49,868 nucleotides of DNA from JBGCDD01 sp045105075 (GTDB lineage: Bacteria; Pseudomonadota; Alphaproteobacteria; Rhodobacterales; Rhodobacteraceae), in contig JBGCDD010000186.1 in assembly GCA_045105075.1 (NCBI GenBank), positions 1 through 49,868 on the forward strand, in the 5' to 3' direction. The position numbers were made by a program, and so were the translations under genes. Positions 8,750 through 16,486 of the stretch are shown here, piece after piece. The stretch's first letter is position 1, and each line of letters opens with the position of its first letter. Below the pieces are notes generated by a model. That model was not told where the DNA came from. It ran no database searches and worked only from the letters and a program-made list of their open reading frames with translations.

Positions 8750-9664
8750 ATGGACTGGAAATCGGCAATTTCAGAGGCTTATGGCCGGGTTCGGGGCCAT
8801 GTGGTGGAAACACCTGTGATGACCTGTACCGGCTTTGGGTTGGGCTATCCGGTGGAAATGAAGCTGGAGCAGATGCAGCACACCGGCAGTTTCAAAGCGC
8901 GCGGGTCGTTCAACACACTGATGTCGGGGCCGGTGCCCGAGGCGGGCGTGGTGGCAGCCAGTGGCGGCAATCATGGGGCGGCGGCGGCTTTTGCGGCGCG
9001 CGCGCTGGGCTATCCGGCAAAGATCTTTGTTCCGGAAATGGCAGGCCCGTCGAAAATCGCTTTGATCAAAGGCATTGGTGCCGATCTGAGCGTTGTGCCG
9101 GGCGAGTATGCCAATGCGCTGGATCAGGCCAAAGCCCACGAGGCCGAAACCGGGGCCATGCAAATTCATGCCTATGACGCGCCGGGCACGGTGGCCGGGC
9201 AAGGCAGTTGTTTCGCGGAATGGGACGCGCAAGGTCTTGGGGCCGATACCGTGTTGATCGCCGTTGGGGGCGGCGGTTTGATTTCGGGCGCGCTGGGCTG
9301 GTTTCAGGGCGCGCGCAAGGTTGTGGCGGTGGAACCGGAAACCTCCTGTGCGCTGAACGCGGCCCTTGCGGCGGGTGCGCCGGTTGATGTGGACGTGTCG
9401 GGCGTGGCGGCCAATGCGCTGGGCGCGCGGCGGATCGGGTCGATCTGTTTTGATCTGGCTGAGGGGATCGACTCTGTGCTGGTGTCTGATGCGGCGATCA
9501 CGGCGGCGCAACACGCGCTGTGGCGCGAGCGGCGGATTTTGGTGGAACCGGCCGGGGCTGCGGCGTTGGCGGCGTTGATGTCGGGTGCTTATGTGCCTGC
9601 GCCGGGCGAACGCGTTGCGGTGCTGGTGTGTGGGGCCAATATTGCGCCGGATCCGTTGCTTTAG
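8750..9664 (+). CDS. PLP-dependent threonine/serine dehydratase family protein
   Basis: This is a fold-type II PLP enzyme of 304 residues. The Schiff-base Lys is Lys49 in TGSFKARG, the substrate loop is SGGNHGAA, and the glycine-rich phosphate-binding loop is GGGGLISG. There is no C-terminal ACT regulatory domain, so it resembles catabolic dehydratases (threonine, serine or 3-hydroxyaspartate) rather than feedback-controlled biosynthetic IlvA. The exact substrate cannot be told from sequence. The ATG at 8750 follows a GGGGGTG stretch; the reading open back to 8675 runs through the promoter. Confidence 0.82.
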   Translation: MDWKSAISEAYGRVRGHVVETPVMTCTGFGLGYPVEMKLEQMQHTGSFKARGSFNTLMSGPVPEAGVVAASGGNHGAAAAFAARALGYPAKIFVPEMAGPSKIALIKGIGADLSVVPGEYANALDQAKAHEAETGAMQIHAYDAPGTVAGQGSCFAEWDAQGLGADTVLIAVGGGGLISGALGWFQGARKVVAVEPETSCALNAALAAGAPVDVDVSGVAANALGARRIGSICFDLAEGIDSVLVSDAAITAAQHALWRERRILVEPAGAAALAALMSGAYVPAPGERVAVLVCGANIAPDPLL

Positions 9665-9674
9665 CGTTCTGTGA

Positions 9675-9703
9675 TTGTTTACTGCCCCAAGCGTCGCTAT
9701 AGG
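9675..9703 (+). promoter_or_regulatory. Putative sigma-70-type promoter of dapD
   Basis: TTGTTT (9675-9680) and TATAGG (9698-9703) have a 17-base spacer and lie 30 bases before the dapD ATG. Confidence 0.5.
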
Positions 9704-9733
9704 GCTGGAAACGCTTGACCAAGGGGAAAACAC

Positions 9734-10561
9734 ATGTCCAACGCCCAGCTTGAAACTGCTATCGAAGCCGCATGGGAGGCGCGTGACACGATCACGCCCG
9801 CCACAACCGGAGAAACCCGCGAAGCCATCGAGGACACGCTGAACGCGCTGGATGGCGGTGGTTTGCGTGTGGCCGAAAAGCAGGATGACGGCAGCTGGCA
9901 TGTGAATCAGTGGGCCAAAAAGGCTGTGCTGCTGGGTTTTCGCATCAAGGACATGGAGCAGCAGGACGGTGGTCCTCAGGGTGCGGGCTGGTGGGACAAG
10001 GTCGATTCCAAGTTCAAAGGCTGGGGCGACAACCAGTGGAAAGCCGCCGGGTTTCGCGCGGTTCCCAACTGTATCGTGCGCAAATCGGCGTTTATCGCGC
10101 CGGGCGTGGTGTTGATGCCGTCCTTTGTGAACCTGGGCGCCTATGTCGACGAGGGCACCATGGTTGACACCTGGGCCACGGTCGGATCCTGCGCGCAGAT
10201 CGGCAAAAACGTGCACCTTTCGGGCGGCGTTGGCATTGGCGGCGTTTTGGAGCCGATGCAGGCCGGACCGACGATCATTGAAGACAATTGTTTCATCGGG
10301 GCGCGCTCGGAAGTGGTTGAGGGCTGCATCGTGCGCGAAGGATCGGTGTTGGGCATGGGCGTGTTCATCGGCCAGTCGACCAAGATCGTTGACCGCGAAA
10401 CCGGTGATGTCAGCTATGGCGAGGTGCCGCCCTATTCGGTGGTTGTTGCCGGCTCGATGCCGTCAAAGAACAACGTCAACCTGTACTGTGCTGTGATCGT
10501 GAAACGGGTGGATGAACGCACGCGCTCCAAAACCGGGATCAACGAATTGCTGCGCGACTGA
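9734..10561 (+). CDS. dapD: 2,3,4,5-tetrahydropyridine-2,6-dicarboxylate N-succinyltransferase DapD
   Basis: DapD transfers succinyl from succinyl-CoA to tetrahydrodipicolinate in the succinylase branch of lysine/meso-diaminopimelate synthesis. The 275-residue product has the helical N-terminal domain followed by a left-handed beta-helix of hexapeptide repeats (about 105-235), including the conserved GAYVDEGTMVDTWATVGSCAQ and GGVGIGGVLEP segments. It ends in the usual KTGINELLRD-like tail. AAGGGGAAAA precedes the ATG. dapE, the desuccinylase of the same branch, lies 4 kb downstream on the same strand, separated by two unrecognised genes and an inserted-looking opposite-strand pair. Confidence 0.96.
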   Translation: MSNAQLETAIEAAWEARDTITPATTGETREAIEDTLNALDGGGLRVAEKQDDGSWHVNQWAKKAVLLGFRIKDMEQQDGGPQGAGWWDKVDSKFKGWGDNQWKAAGFRAVPNCIVRKSAFIAPGVVLMPSFVNLGAYVDEGTMVDTWATVGSCAQIGKNVHLSGGVGIGGVLEPMQAGPTIIEDNCFIGARSEVVEGCIVREGSVLGMGVFIGQSTKIVDRETGDVSYGEVPPYSVVVAGSMPSKNNVNLYCAVIVKRVDERTRSKTGINELLRD

Positions 10562-10649
10562 TACTTACTGAACAGACTGTTTCCATAGCCGTTCCCTAAC
10601 GCCGCGCGGGTGTCGGGAAGCGAACACATTCGGCCTGCATAAAGACGGC

Positions 10650-11381
10650 ATGGTAACGGTTAACGAGTATAGTTTCAGGCAGTTTCAAACGCTGTATGAT
10701 TTGAAACAGGTCGCCCTGTTCGGGCAGGGCGACCACCTGTTTCAGATCTGCTCGCTTGTGCCCGGTGCACGCCACAGCCGCCGCGACATGACGGCTGCGC
10801 TGGAACATGCCGTTGCGGGTGACGGACGGTTGTTGGCGCCGATTGGTGTGGACCTGCACCCTTGTTTGCAACTTGCCGCGGCCTTGCCTGCTGAACAGCT
10901 TGGGTTTCAGACGGCCACAGCGATTTTGTTGCGCGATCATCTCTTGGGTGGACCATCTGTGTTGGCCGAGAATTGGGATGTTTTTGCGCCAAATTACCGA
11001 ATGTTTTCGCCGCCGGTGCGCGCGGCTGTCATGCAAGGATTCGCTCTGCTCGCGGATCTTGGGCAGATGGCTGTGGATCCGATGCCCGGCGGCGAGGACC
11101 TTGTGACACATCCTGTGGAAACTGTGCGCGAAGGTCTGGCGGATGTTGCGGGCCCGCTTGCGTCGGATGCGAGCGCTTGCCTTGCGGCGCTGGAAGGGAC
11201 CGGGCCTGGTCTGTCCTGGACCCGTTTGGCAAGGATGCTGATCCGGGACGAGCGTCCGGAGGCGCGTTTGATTTTGCGTGCGGTGCGCCATCTTTACGAA
11301 AGTCAGACACGGCTGGATCCTGGTGAGCCTTCGGACGGCGTGCGCCAGTTTCATCTGCCGATCCCGTGGGAGATGGCTTGA
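10650..11381 (+). CDS. Unrecognised 243-residue protein between dapD and dapE
   Basis: I do not recognise the family. The product is soluble, without a signal peptide or membrane segment, and moderately rich in Ala and Leu. It opens MVTVNEYSFRQFQTL and ends HLPIPWEMA. The middle contains a Cys/His-bearing stretch (PIGVDLHPCLQLAAALP). Codon use is like dapD, and no other frame here looks coding, so the gene is probably real. The ribosome site is weak, so the start is uncertain. It is followed after 30 bases by another small unknown gene, suggesting an operon with dapD. Confidence 0.65.
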   Translation: MVTVNEYSFRQFQTLYDLKQVALFGQGDHLFQICSLVPGARHSRRDMTAALEHAVAGDGRLLAPIGVDLHPCLQLAAALPAEQLGFQTATAILLRDHLLGGPSVLAENWDVFAPNYRMFSPPVRAAVMQGFALLADLGQMAVDPMPGGEDLVTHPVETVREGLADVAGPLASDASACLAALEGTGPGLSWTRLARMLIRDERPEARLILRAVRHLYESQTRLDPGEPSDGVRQFHLPIPWEMA

Positions 11382-11411
11382 CAACGCGGCTGGCTGCGCG
11401 CATCGCGGGGC

Positions 11412-11747
11412 ATGGCAAAACCGGGATCAAAACAGCAGGTTTTCACGCTGATCGTGCAGATCGGGCGCAAGGCGGGCGATGGCTTGCCCAAAGGTGCCAC
11501 GGGTGCGGCGCTGATGTGCCTTGCCAGCGGTGTGGATGAGGCTGAAGCGGTGCGCGAAACCGTGGCGTTGCTCAAGCAGGCCGACACTGCGCCGCTGGAT
11601 GTGACGGGCTATGGCACTTTGGCCGAACGCGAGGCTGCAGGGCATGAAATCGATGCAGAAGAGCGGTCCCTGATGCAGCGCGCTTTGGATGAAAACGCGG
11701 TGATCGTTGCGCAAGTGACGCCGTTTTTTGGCGACAAACCCGATTAG
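11412..11747 (+). CDS. Unrecognised 111-residue protein
   Basis: This is a small soluble protein with a basic start (MAKPGSKQQVFTLIVQIGRKAG) and an acidic helical second half (VDEAEAVRETVALLKQ; EIDAEERSLMQRALDE). I cannot assign a domain. It follows the 243-residue gene by 30 bases and has GGGG just before the ATG. Its stop codon falls inside a 13-bp tandem duplication that also holds the stop of the convergent Hint-domain gene. Confidence 0.6.
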   Translation: MAKPGSKQQVFTLIVQIGRKAGDGLPKGATGAALMCLASGVDEAEAVRETVALLKQADTAPLDVTGYGTLAEREAAGHEIDAEERSLMQRALDENAVIVAQVTPFFGDKPD

Positions 11748-11764
11748 GCGGCCCGATTAGGCGG
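11739..11764. repeat. 13-bp tandem duplication at convergent stop codons
   Basis: The unit CCCGATTAGGCGG occurs twice in a row (11739-11751, 11752-11764) and is followed by CCCG. Each copy contains TTAG, which can serve as TAG on the plus strand and TAA on the minus strand. The plus-strand gene uses the stop in copy one and the minus-strand gene uses the one in copy two. Confidence 0.9.
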
Positions 11765-12851
11765 CCCGGTGTTCGACCAGCACGCGGGCATCAAACCCTT
11801 TGAGAACGGGACAGCTGGGTTGACGGTGATCGGGCAGGCGCTGACGGTTGCATCCGGCCAACAGACTGGCATCAAAAGCGCGTCTCTGGCGCCGCAATCG
11901 CCCAATATAGAGACTTTCGACTGGGGTGCCTGCGGCCAGCAAGGGTTCGTGATTGGGCAATAACAGCTGGCTGTAGGTGACCAATTGGCGGGCGGGCGCG
12001 GGGGCGGCGCGGTGGCGCCCTGACACCTGAGCCACCGGGATCATCACGGTTTCATGGCCAAACAGATATTCCACCTCGGTGCCGGACATCACCAGACGTT
12101 GGCTGGGGGCGAGGTCGATGTCCCGGGTCAGGCCGAAATAGGGCGCATTCAGCCGGATCGGCGCAAAACTGCCGCGCGCAGGCACAGTGCGGGTGATGCG
12201 GTGCAGCACGGGCACGGTGTTGCCGTCGGGGGTGATCACCAGATCACCGCGGCGCAAATCGGCCAAACTGCGCGGCCCTTGGGGCGTCGCAATCGGCGTG
12301 GCCAGACCCAGCGCCGGCATCGGGCCAACGGGTTCGCGGCTTGTGGAAAGCGCCAGGAATTGCAGGTGGGGCGAATAATAGCTGTCGCCCGTGCCCTCGA
12401 TCAATGCCTGTAAGTCGTTCATCGAAAAGGGTTTTGGGCTTGGTGCGTCAATCAGGATCGGACGGGTGTTGTCGCCGCGTTCCAGCGCGATCTGACCCCA
12501 GCGCGCGGGCGCATCCCAGCTGTAGGTCAGCCGCACCAGATCGGTGCGCCCCTGATCGGAGGGGTTGAGCGCGTGGTATTGCATGTCGTCGCCCTGTTCC
12601 AGGATCAGCGCGAGCCCGCCCTGGGGCAGCGCTTGCAGCGACATTTGGAACGGCCAGGCTTGATGCCGGCTGAGGAACAACAGCGGTTTGGGGCGGTGCA
12701 CGACGGGCATGTCGGTTTCGATCACCAGCGAGCCGCGCACCATCAAGGCGTCGCGGCCGGTGTCGATCAGGTCGGGGCCATCGCGTGGGCGGTCCAGCCC
12801 GGCGGGGGCAAAAACCGAACCATCCTTGTCTTTGAGCGCGATCCAGGCCAC
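11757..12851 (-). CDS. Hint-domain protein lacking the catalytic cysteine
   Basis: The C-terminal half (from about residue 178) aligns with the Hint (hedgehog/intein) domain of the upstream neighbour: LATPIATPQG, LADLRRGDLVITPDG, FAPIRLNAPYFG, LAPSQRLVMSG, LLLPNHEPLLAAGTPVESL. In a gapless alignment the catalytic Cys334 of the neighbour falls on Ala180 here, so ordinary Cys-initiated splicing or cleavage is unlikely. Residues 1-175 are an unrecognised beta-rich domain without a signal peptide. The GTG start is only 4 bases past the neighbour's stop, implying translational coupling. Both proteins end in RAA after an FxAxxL motif. A role as a secreted partner is inference. Confidence 0.75.
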   Translation of the reverse strand: MAWIALKDKDGSVFAPAGLDRPRDGPDLIDTGRDALMVRGSLVIETDMPVVHRPKPLLFLSRHQAWPFQMSLQALPQGGLALILEQGDDMQYHALNPSDQGRTDLVRLTYSWDAPARWGQIALERGDNTRPILIDAPSPKPFSMNDLQALIEGTGDSYYSPHLQFLALSTSREPVGPMPALGLATPIATPQGPRSLADLRRGDLVITPDGNTVPVLHRITRTVPARGSFAPIRLNAPYFGLTRDIDLAPSQRLVMSGTEVEYLFGHETVMIPVAQVSGRHRAAPAPARQLVTYSQLLLPNHEPLLAAGTPVESLYIGRLRRQRRAFDASLLAGCNRQRLPDHRQPSCPVLKGFDARVLVEHRAA

Positions 12852-12855
12852 CGGT

Positions 12856-14421
12856 TCAGGCGGCCCGCGACATTAACAATTGGGCCTCGAAGGCGCGCAG
12901 TGTCCGACGCGCCGAGCTGCCATAACCTTCGCCAGTCGCTGGGTCGAGCTCGGGGAAAATGCTGCAGATTTCGTCAATCACCGGTTGCTCGAACAGGTTG
13001 GTGGTTTGCGGTCCAGGCAGGAAGCTTTCGGTGGCAAGCCCTTCGGAATAGATCACCTGGTGGCGATCAAACATCAGATGCACATAGGTCACGTGGTCAC
13101 CGGTTTGGCGCAGCACCGAGCGGTCGTTGATCAGATCTTTGGCCGCGACCAGAACCTCGGGTTCGCCAAACAACAGCTCGGCCAGATAGTCGCGCACCAG
13201 AATGCGGTGTTGTGGTGACACCAGCAGATCGCGGTGGCTGCCAAATGTGCCGGCGCGGATGCGGATCGGCGCGAAATCGCCTTGTGCCGGAACCTGACGG
13301 CTGCCGATCCAGCGCACCGGCTGGGCGTTGTCATCCTGGGTCATCACCAAATCGCCCAAGGCCAGATCTTCGACCCGGGTTTCGCCATCGGGCGTCGTGA
13401 TCATGGTGCCAGCCACAAAACAAGGGATCGACGAGACGTTGACAAAGCCAGTGTCGATGTTGGTGCCGTTGTCGATCGTGTAGGTAAAATTGAAGTCTTC
13501 GGTATCACCATCGCCGACAATATTGATCGTGCCATCGGCGTTCAGCTGCACAGTCTGGCCGGTGTTCAGCGTGACAATGGTGCCCACGATCACCGGTACG
13601 TTGTTGATGTGCGTGATGGTCAGCGACCCGGCGCCGTTGTTGATATCGTTGTCCAGCACATCCAGCGTTTCGGTGCCGCTGACATACATTGTGGTGCTGT
13701 CGGTCATTGCGATGACTTCGGTTTGCACGCTGTTGCCGCCGATCAGCAGGTTGGAGTCATAGTTGCTGTCGGACACGTCTGCGACGCCGATCCGGATTGA
13801 ATTCAGCACGCCCGGTGTGACATTCATGGTCAGCGTCATGGTGACGGACAGCCCGTCCATTTCGGTGTTATAGGCGTCGCCCGTGTTGTCGAGATAGAGG
13901 TTTTCGTTGTTGGTCGAGTTGACGTTGCCGGGGTCGGTGTCGCCATTGCCCACGGCCAGATCGACCTGCACGCCATTGACCCAGACACCGACAAAATCCT
14001 GATAAACCGAGTTCTGAAATTCGGGGTATTCATCTGATGAGAACACGAATTGCATGGTCATGACGGCATGATCGGGGATGAAATCGATGTCCATATAGGA
14101 CGCGTCATAGGTGTTGGTGCCGGCGGCGCTGTTGAACTGAGAGTTGTTGTTTTGCCCGAACGTGTTGGTCGAGGTCGAGTTGCTTTGGTTTTCCTGTCCC
14201 GATGAATTGGTGTAGCTGCTGGCCTGACCGGTGGACAGAATAATGCCCGTGTCGCCGGGAGTCGCCCCCGGCGAGGTCGAATCGCCGTCGGAATAGATGC
14301 CTGATGACCGGCTGTCGCCCGTGTAGGAGGCCGACACCACGGTCACGCCATCGCCAAAGATCTCCTGCGCCATTTGGGTCGCGGTTGCGCTGGTGTTGAT
14401 CGGGAGTTCTGATGCTGCCAT
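12856..14421 (-). CDS. Secreted choice-of-anchor-L plus Hint-domain protein
   Basis: Residues ~15-240 match the choice-of-anchor L type beta domain: GDTGIILSTG, FVFSSDEYPEFQNSVYQDF, VGVWVNG, and an acidic NGDTDPGNVNSTNN stretch that could bind calcium. An Ig-like/Cadherin-like linker (about 240-330) is followed by a Hint domain starting at Cys334 in PCFVAGTMITTPDG. That domain continues through VEDLALGDLVMT, SPQHRILVRD and HQVIYSEGLATESFLPG. Such Roseobacter proteins are thought to be extracellular; Hint domains can cleave autocatalytically at the Cys. No classical signal peptide is seen. GAGGC precedes the ATG. It heads a two-gene operon with the Cys-less Hint gene. Confidence 0.85.
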   Translation of the reverse strand: MAASELPINTSATATQMAQEIFGDGVTVVSASYTGDSRSSGIYSDGDSTSPGATPGDTGIILSTGQASSYTNSSGQENQSNSTSTNTFGQNNNSQFNSAAGTNTYDASYMDIDFIPDHAVMTMQFVFSSDEYPEFQNSVYQDFVGVWVNGVQVDLAVGNGDTDPGNVNSTNNENLYLDNTGDAYNTEMDGLSVTMTLTMNVTPGVLNSIRIGVADVSDSNYDSNLLIGGNSVQTEVIAMTDSTTMYVSGTETLDVLDNDINNGAGSLTITHINNVPVIVGTIVTLNTGQTVQLNADGTINIVGDGDTEDFNFTYTIDNGTNIDTGFVNVSSIPCFVAGTMITTPDGETRVEDLALGDLVMTQDDNAQPVRWIGSRQVPAQGDFAPIRIRAGTFGSHRDLLVSPQHRILVRDYLAELLFGEPEVLVAAKDLINDRSVLRQTGDHVTYVHLMFDRHQVIYSEGLATESFLPGPQTTNLFEQPVIDEICSIFPELDPATGEGYGSSARRTLRAFEAQLLMSRAA

Positions 14422-14717
14422 GTGCTTGCCTCGACGTTTTTTGGACGAGGCAAAGGTGCTCAGCAGGGCGCGCCTGTGAACGACATAACAGATCCGGCGC
14501 GGTGTCGCGTTTCGGGTCTGTGATTGGGGTGGCCTATTGCGACCTTACTGCTGAATGCCCTGCCTCGGGTCATATTATTACCCCAGCGGTAACATGATCT
14601 TTCATCATCTGTTAAGCAGGTTTGCGCGCAAAGGGGTTGGCAACGCGACCTTTTCGTCACAAGTGTGGGTTTGATAGGGCTTTTTCAGGCTCGGATGACA
14701 TCACGGAGACACAGATT
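14422..14717. other. Intergenic region between the Hint operon and dapE
   Basis: The 296-bp divergent region must hold promoters for both sides. I see a short perfect dyad (TTACC-ccagc-GGTAA, 14578-14592) but no clear -35/-10 pair or gene. Confidence 0.5.
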
Positions 14718-15863
14718 ATGACCGCCACAGACGCCGCTAAACTGACCGCAGATCTGATCCGTTGCCCATCGGTGACGCCGGTTGAGGGTGGCGCTTTGGT
14801 GTTGTTGGAGCAGGTTCTGAGCGCCGCCGGGTTCGAGTGCAGCCGCGCGGATCGCGGCGATGTGGCCAACCTCTATGCGCGCTGGGGCTCCAAAGGGCAC
14901 GCGCGCACGTTCGGCTTTAACGGGCACACAGATGTTGTGCCGGTGGGCAATGTAGAGGACTGGAGCGTTGATCCATTTGGGGCGGTGATCAAGGACGGTG
15001 TTTTGTACGGGCGTGGTGCGACTGATATGAAATCGGGGGTGGCGGCCTTTGCCGCGGCTGCGATCGATTTTGTGAATGATACGCCCCCTGACGGTGCTGT
15101 GGTTTTGGCGATCACCGGTGATGAAGAGGGCGACGCGCTGGATGGCACCACCGCATTGCTGGCGCATATGGAGGCCACCGGCGAGGCGTTGTCGGTCTGT
15201 CTGGTGGGCGAGCCGACCTGCCCCGAGACCATGGGCGAGATGATCAAGATCGGGCGGCGCGGGTCGCTGACGGCCAAGTTTACAGTGACGGGCGTGCAGG
15301 GGCATTCGGCCTATCCGCATCGCGCGTGTAACCCGCTGCCAGCGATGGCGCGGCTGATGGATCGCCTTGCCAGTCACGAGTTGGACACAGGCACCGACCA
15401 TTTTGACGCGTCGACCCTGGCGGTGGTGACAATTGACACCGGCAACCCGGCCAGCAACGTGATCCCGGCGGCGTGCCGTGCGACCGTGAACATCCGTTTC
15501 AACGACACGCACACAGGCGCGGGCCTGTCCGACTGGTTGCGATCCGAGGCTGACGCGGTGGCCGAAGCCTTTGGTGTGGGCATTGAAATCGCTGTGAAAA
15601 TCTCGGGCGAGAGCTTTCTGACCCCGCCTGGTGCCTTGTCTGATCTGGTTGCGCGCGCCGTTGAGGCGGAAACCGGCGTGGCGCCCGTTTTGTCGACCAC
15701 AGGGGGCACTTCGGACGCCCGGTTTGTCAAAGACCACTGTCCGGTGGTGGAATTCGGGCTGGTGGGCCAGACCATGCATCAGGTCGATGAGCGCGTTGAG
15801 TTGGCACATATCCACCAGCTCAAGCAGATCTATCAACGCATCCTGACAGACTATTTCGCATGA
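14718..15863 (+). CDS. dapE: Succinyl-diaminopimelate desuccinylase DapE
   Basis: DapE is a zinc metallopeptidase (M20 family) that removes succinate from N-succinyl-LL-diaminopimelate on the way to lysine and peptidoglycan. The 381-residue product shows the metal ligand motifs GHTDVVPVG and YGRGATDMKSG, the catalytic TGDEEGDA segment, the dimerisation domain with GVQGHSAYPHRACNP, and a C-terminal TGGTSDARF and VGQTMHQVDE. The ATG at 14718 has GGAGA upstream and gives the usual length; reading from 14622 adds a non-family extension. Its stop overlaps the next start by four bases (ATGA). Confidence 0.95.
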   Translation: MTATDAAKLTADLIRCPSVTPVEGGALVLLEQVLSAAGFECSRADRGDVANLYARWGSKGHARTFGFNGHTDVVPVGNVEDWSVDPFGAVIKDGVLYGRGATDMKSGVAAFAAAAIDFVNDTPPDGAVVLAITGDEEGDALDGTTALLAHMEATGEALSVCLVGEPTCPETMGEMIKIGRRGSLTAKFTVTGVQGHSAYPHRACNPLPAMARLMDRLASHELDTGTDHFDASTLAVVTIDTGNPASNVIPAACRATVNIRFNDTHTGAGLSDWLRSEADAVAEAFGVGIEIAVKISGESFLTPPGALSDLVARAVEAETGVAPVLSTTGGTSDARFVKDHCPVVEFGLVGQTMHQVDERVELAHIHQLKQIYQRILTDYFA

Positions 15864-16486
15864 GGCAGCGCACCCTTGTGGTGATGCTGAAGGAACCGCG
15901 ACCGGGGCGGGTGAAAACGCGGCTGGGGCGCGATATTGGCATGGTGCCTGCGGCGTGGTGGTTTCGCCATCAAGCGGCTTCGTTGGTGCGCCGTTTGCGC
16001 GATCCGCGCTGGCAGATTGTGTTGGCGGTGGCGCCGGATCATGCCGGGTTGCGCAGTCGGATCTGGCCCGGTGATCTGGTGCGTGTGCCGCAGGGACAAG
16101 GCGATCTGGGCCGGCGGATGTTGGGGGCAATGGCGCGGTTTCGTGGCGATGTCTGTCTGATTGGTGCCGATATTCCCGGTGTCACTCGGGTTGAGATTGC
16201 CCGCGCATTTGGCGCGCTGGGCGGTAGGGATGTTGTGTTTGGTCCGGCCTCTGACGGGGGATTCTGGCTGATCGGGCAAGCGGCGCATTTGCGTCTGGCG
16301 CGCCATCGGCTAGGTGGCGTTCGGTGGTCCAGCAAGCATGCATTGGCTGACAGTTGTGCGGCTTTGCCGGGGCGGCGCATCGCGCACGTGGATGTGTTGG
16401 GCGATGTTGACACGGCGCGCGACCTTTTGGCGATGACGCGCCCGGATCGCCGTGGTAGGGCAGGGCATGAGCCGCATCCCGAGTAA
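15860..16486 (+). CDS. DUF2064/TIGR04282-type glycosyltransferase-like protein
   Basis: The 208-residue product belongs to the small nucleotidyl/glycosyltransferase-A-like family. It has an N-terminal VVMLKEPRPGRVKTRLGRDIG, a central CLIGADIPGV, and a GPASDGGFWLIG block typical of the family. Members are linked in other genomes to lipid or arsenosugar glycosylation, but here the context gives no such clue, so the substrate is unknown. It overlaps dapE by four bases and rnr by about 20, so it is co-translated in a dapE-rnr operon. Confidence 0.78.
   Translation: MRQRTLVVMLKEPRPGRVKTRLGRDIGMVPAAWWFRHQAASLVRRLRDPRWQIVLAVAPDHAGLRSRIWPGDLVRVPQGQGDLGRRMLGAMARFRGDVCLIGADIPGVTRVEIARAFGALGGRDVVFGPASDGGFWLIGQAAHLRLARHRLGGVRWSSKHALADSCAALPGRRIAHVDVLGDVDTARDLLAMTRPDRRGRAGHEPHPE

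Noticed and set aside
9398..9560. Possible frameshift near the end of the dehydratase gene
   Set aside because: The frame stays open with family-like residues to a normal stop at 9664, so no disruption is supported.
8771..10216. 481-codon minus-strand open frame across the dehydratase and dapD
   Set aside because: It spans two well-supported plus-strand genes; the Arg/His-rich low-complexity translation is typical of antisense shadows.
14685..16130. 481-codon minus-strand open frame opposite dapE
   Set aside because: It has the same Arg/His/Pro-rich shadow character, and dapE and the DUF2064 gene are clear on the other strand.
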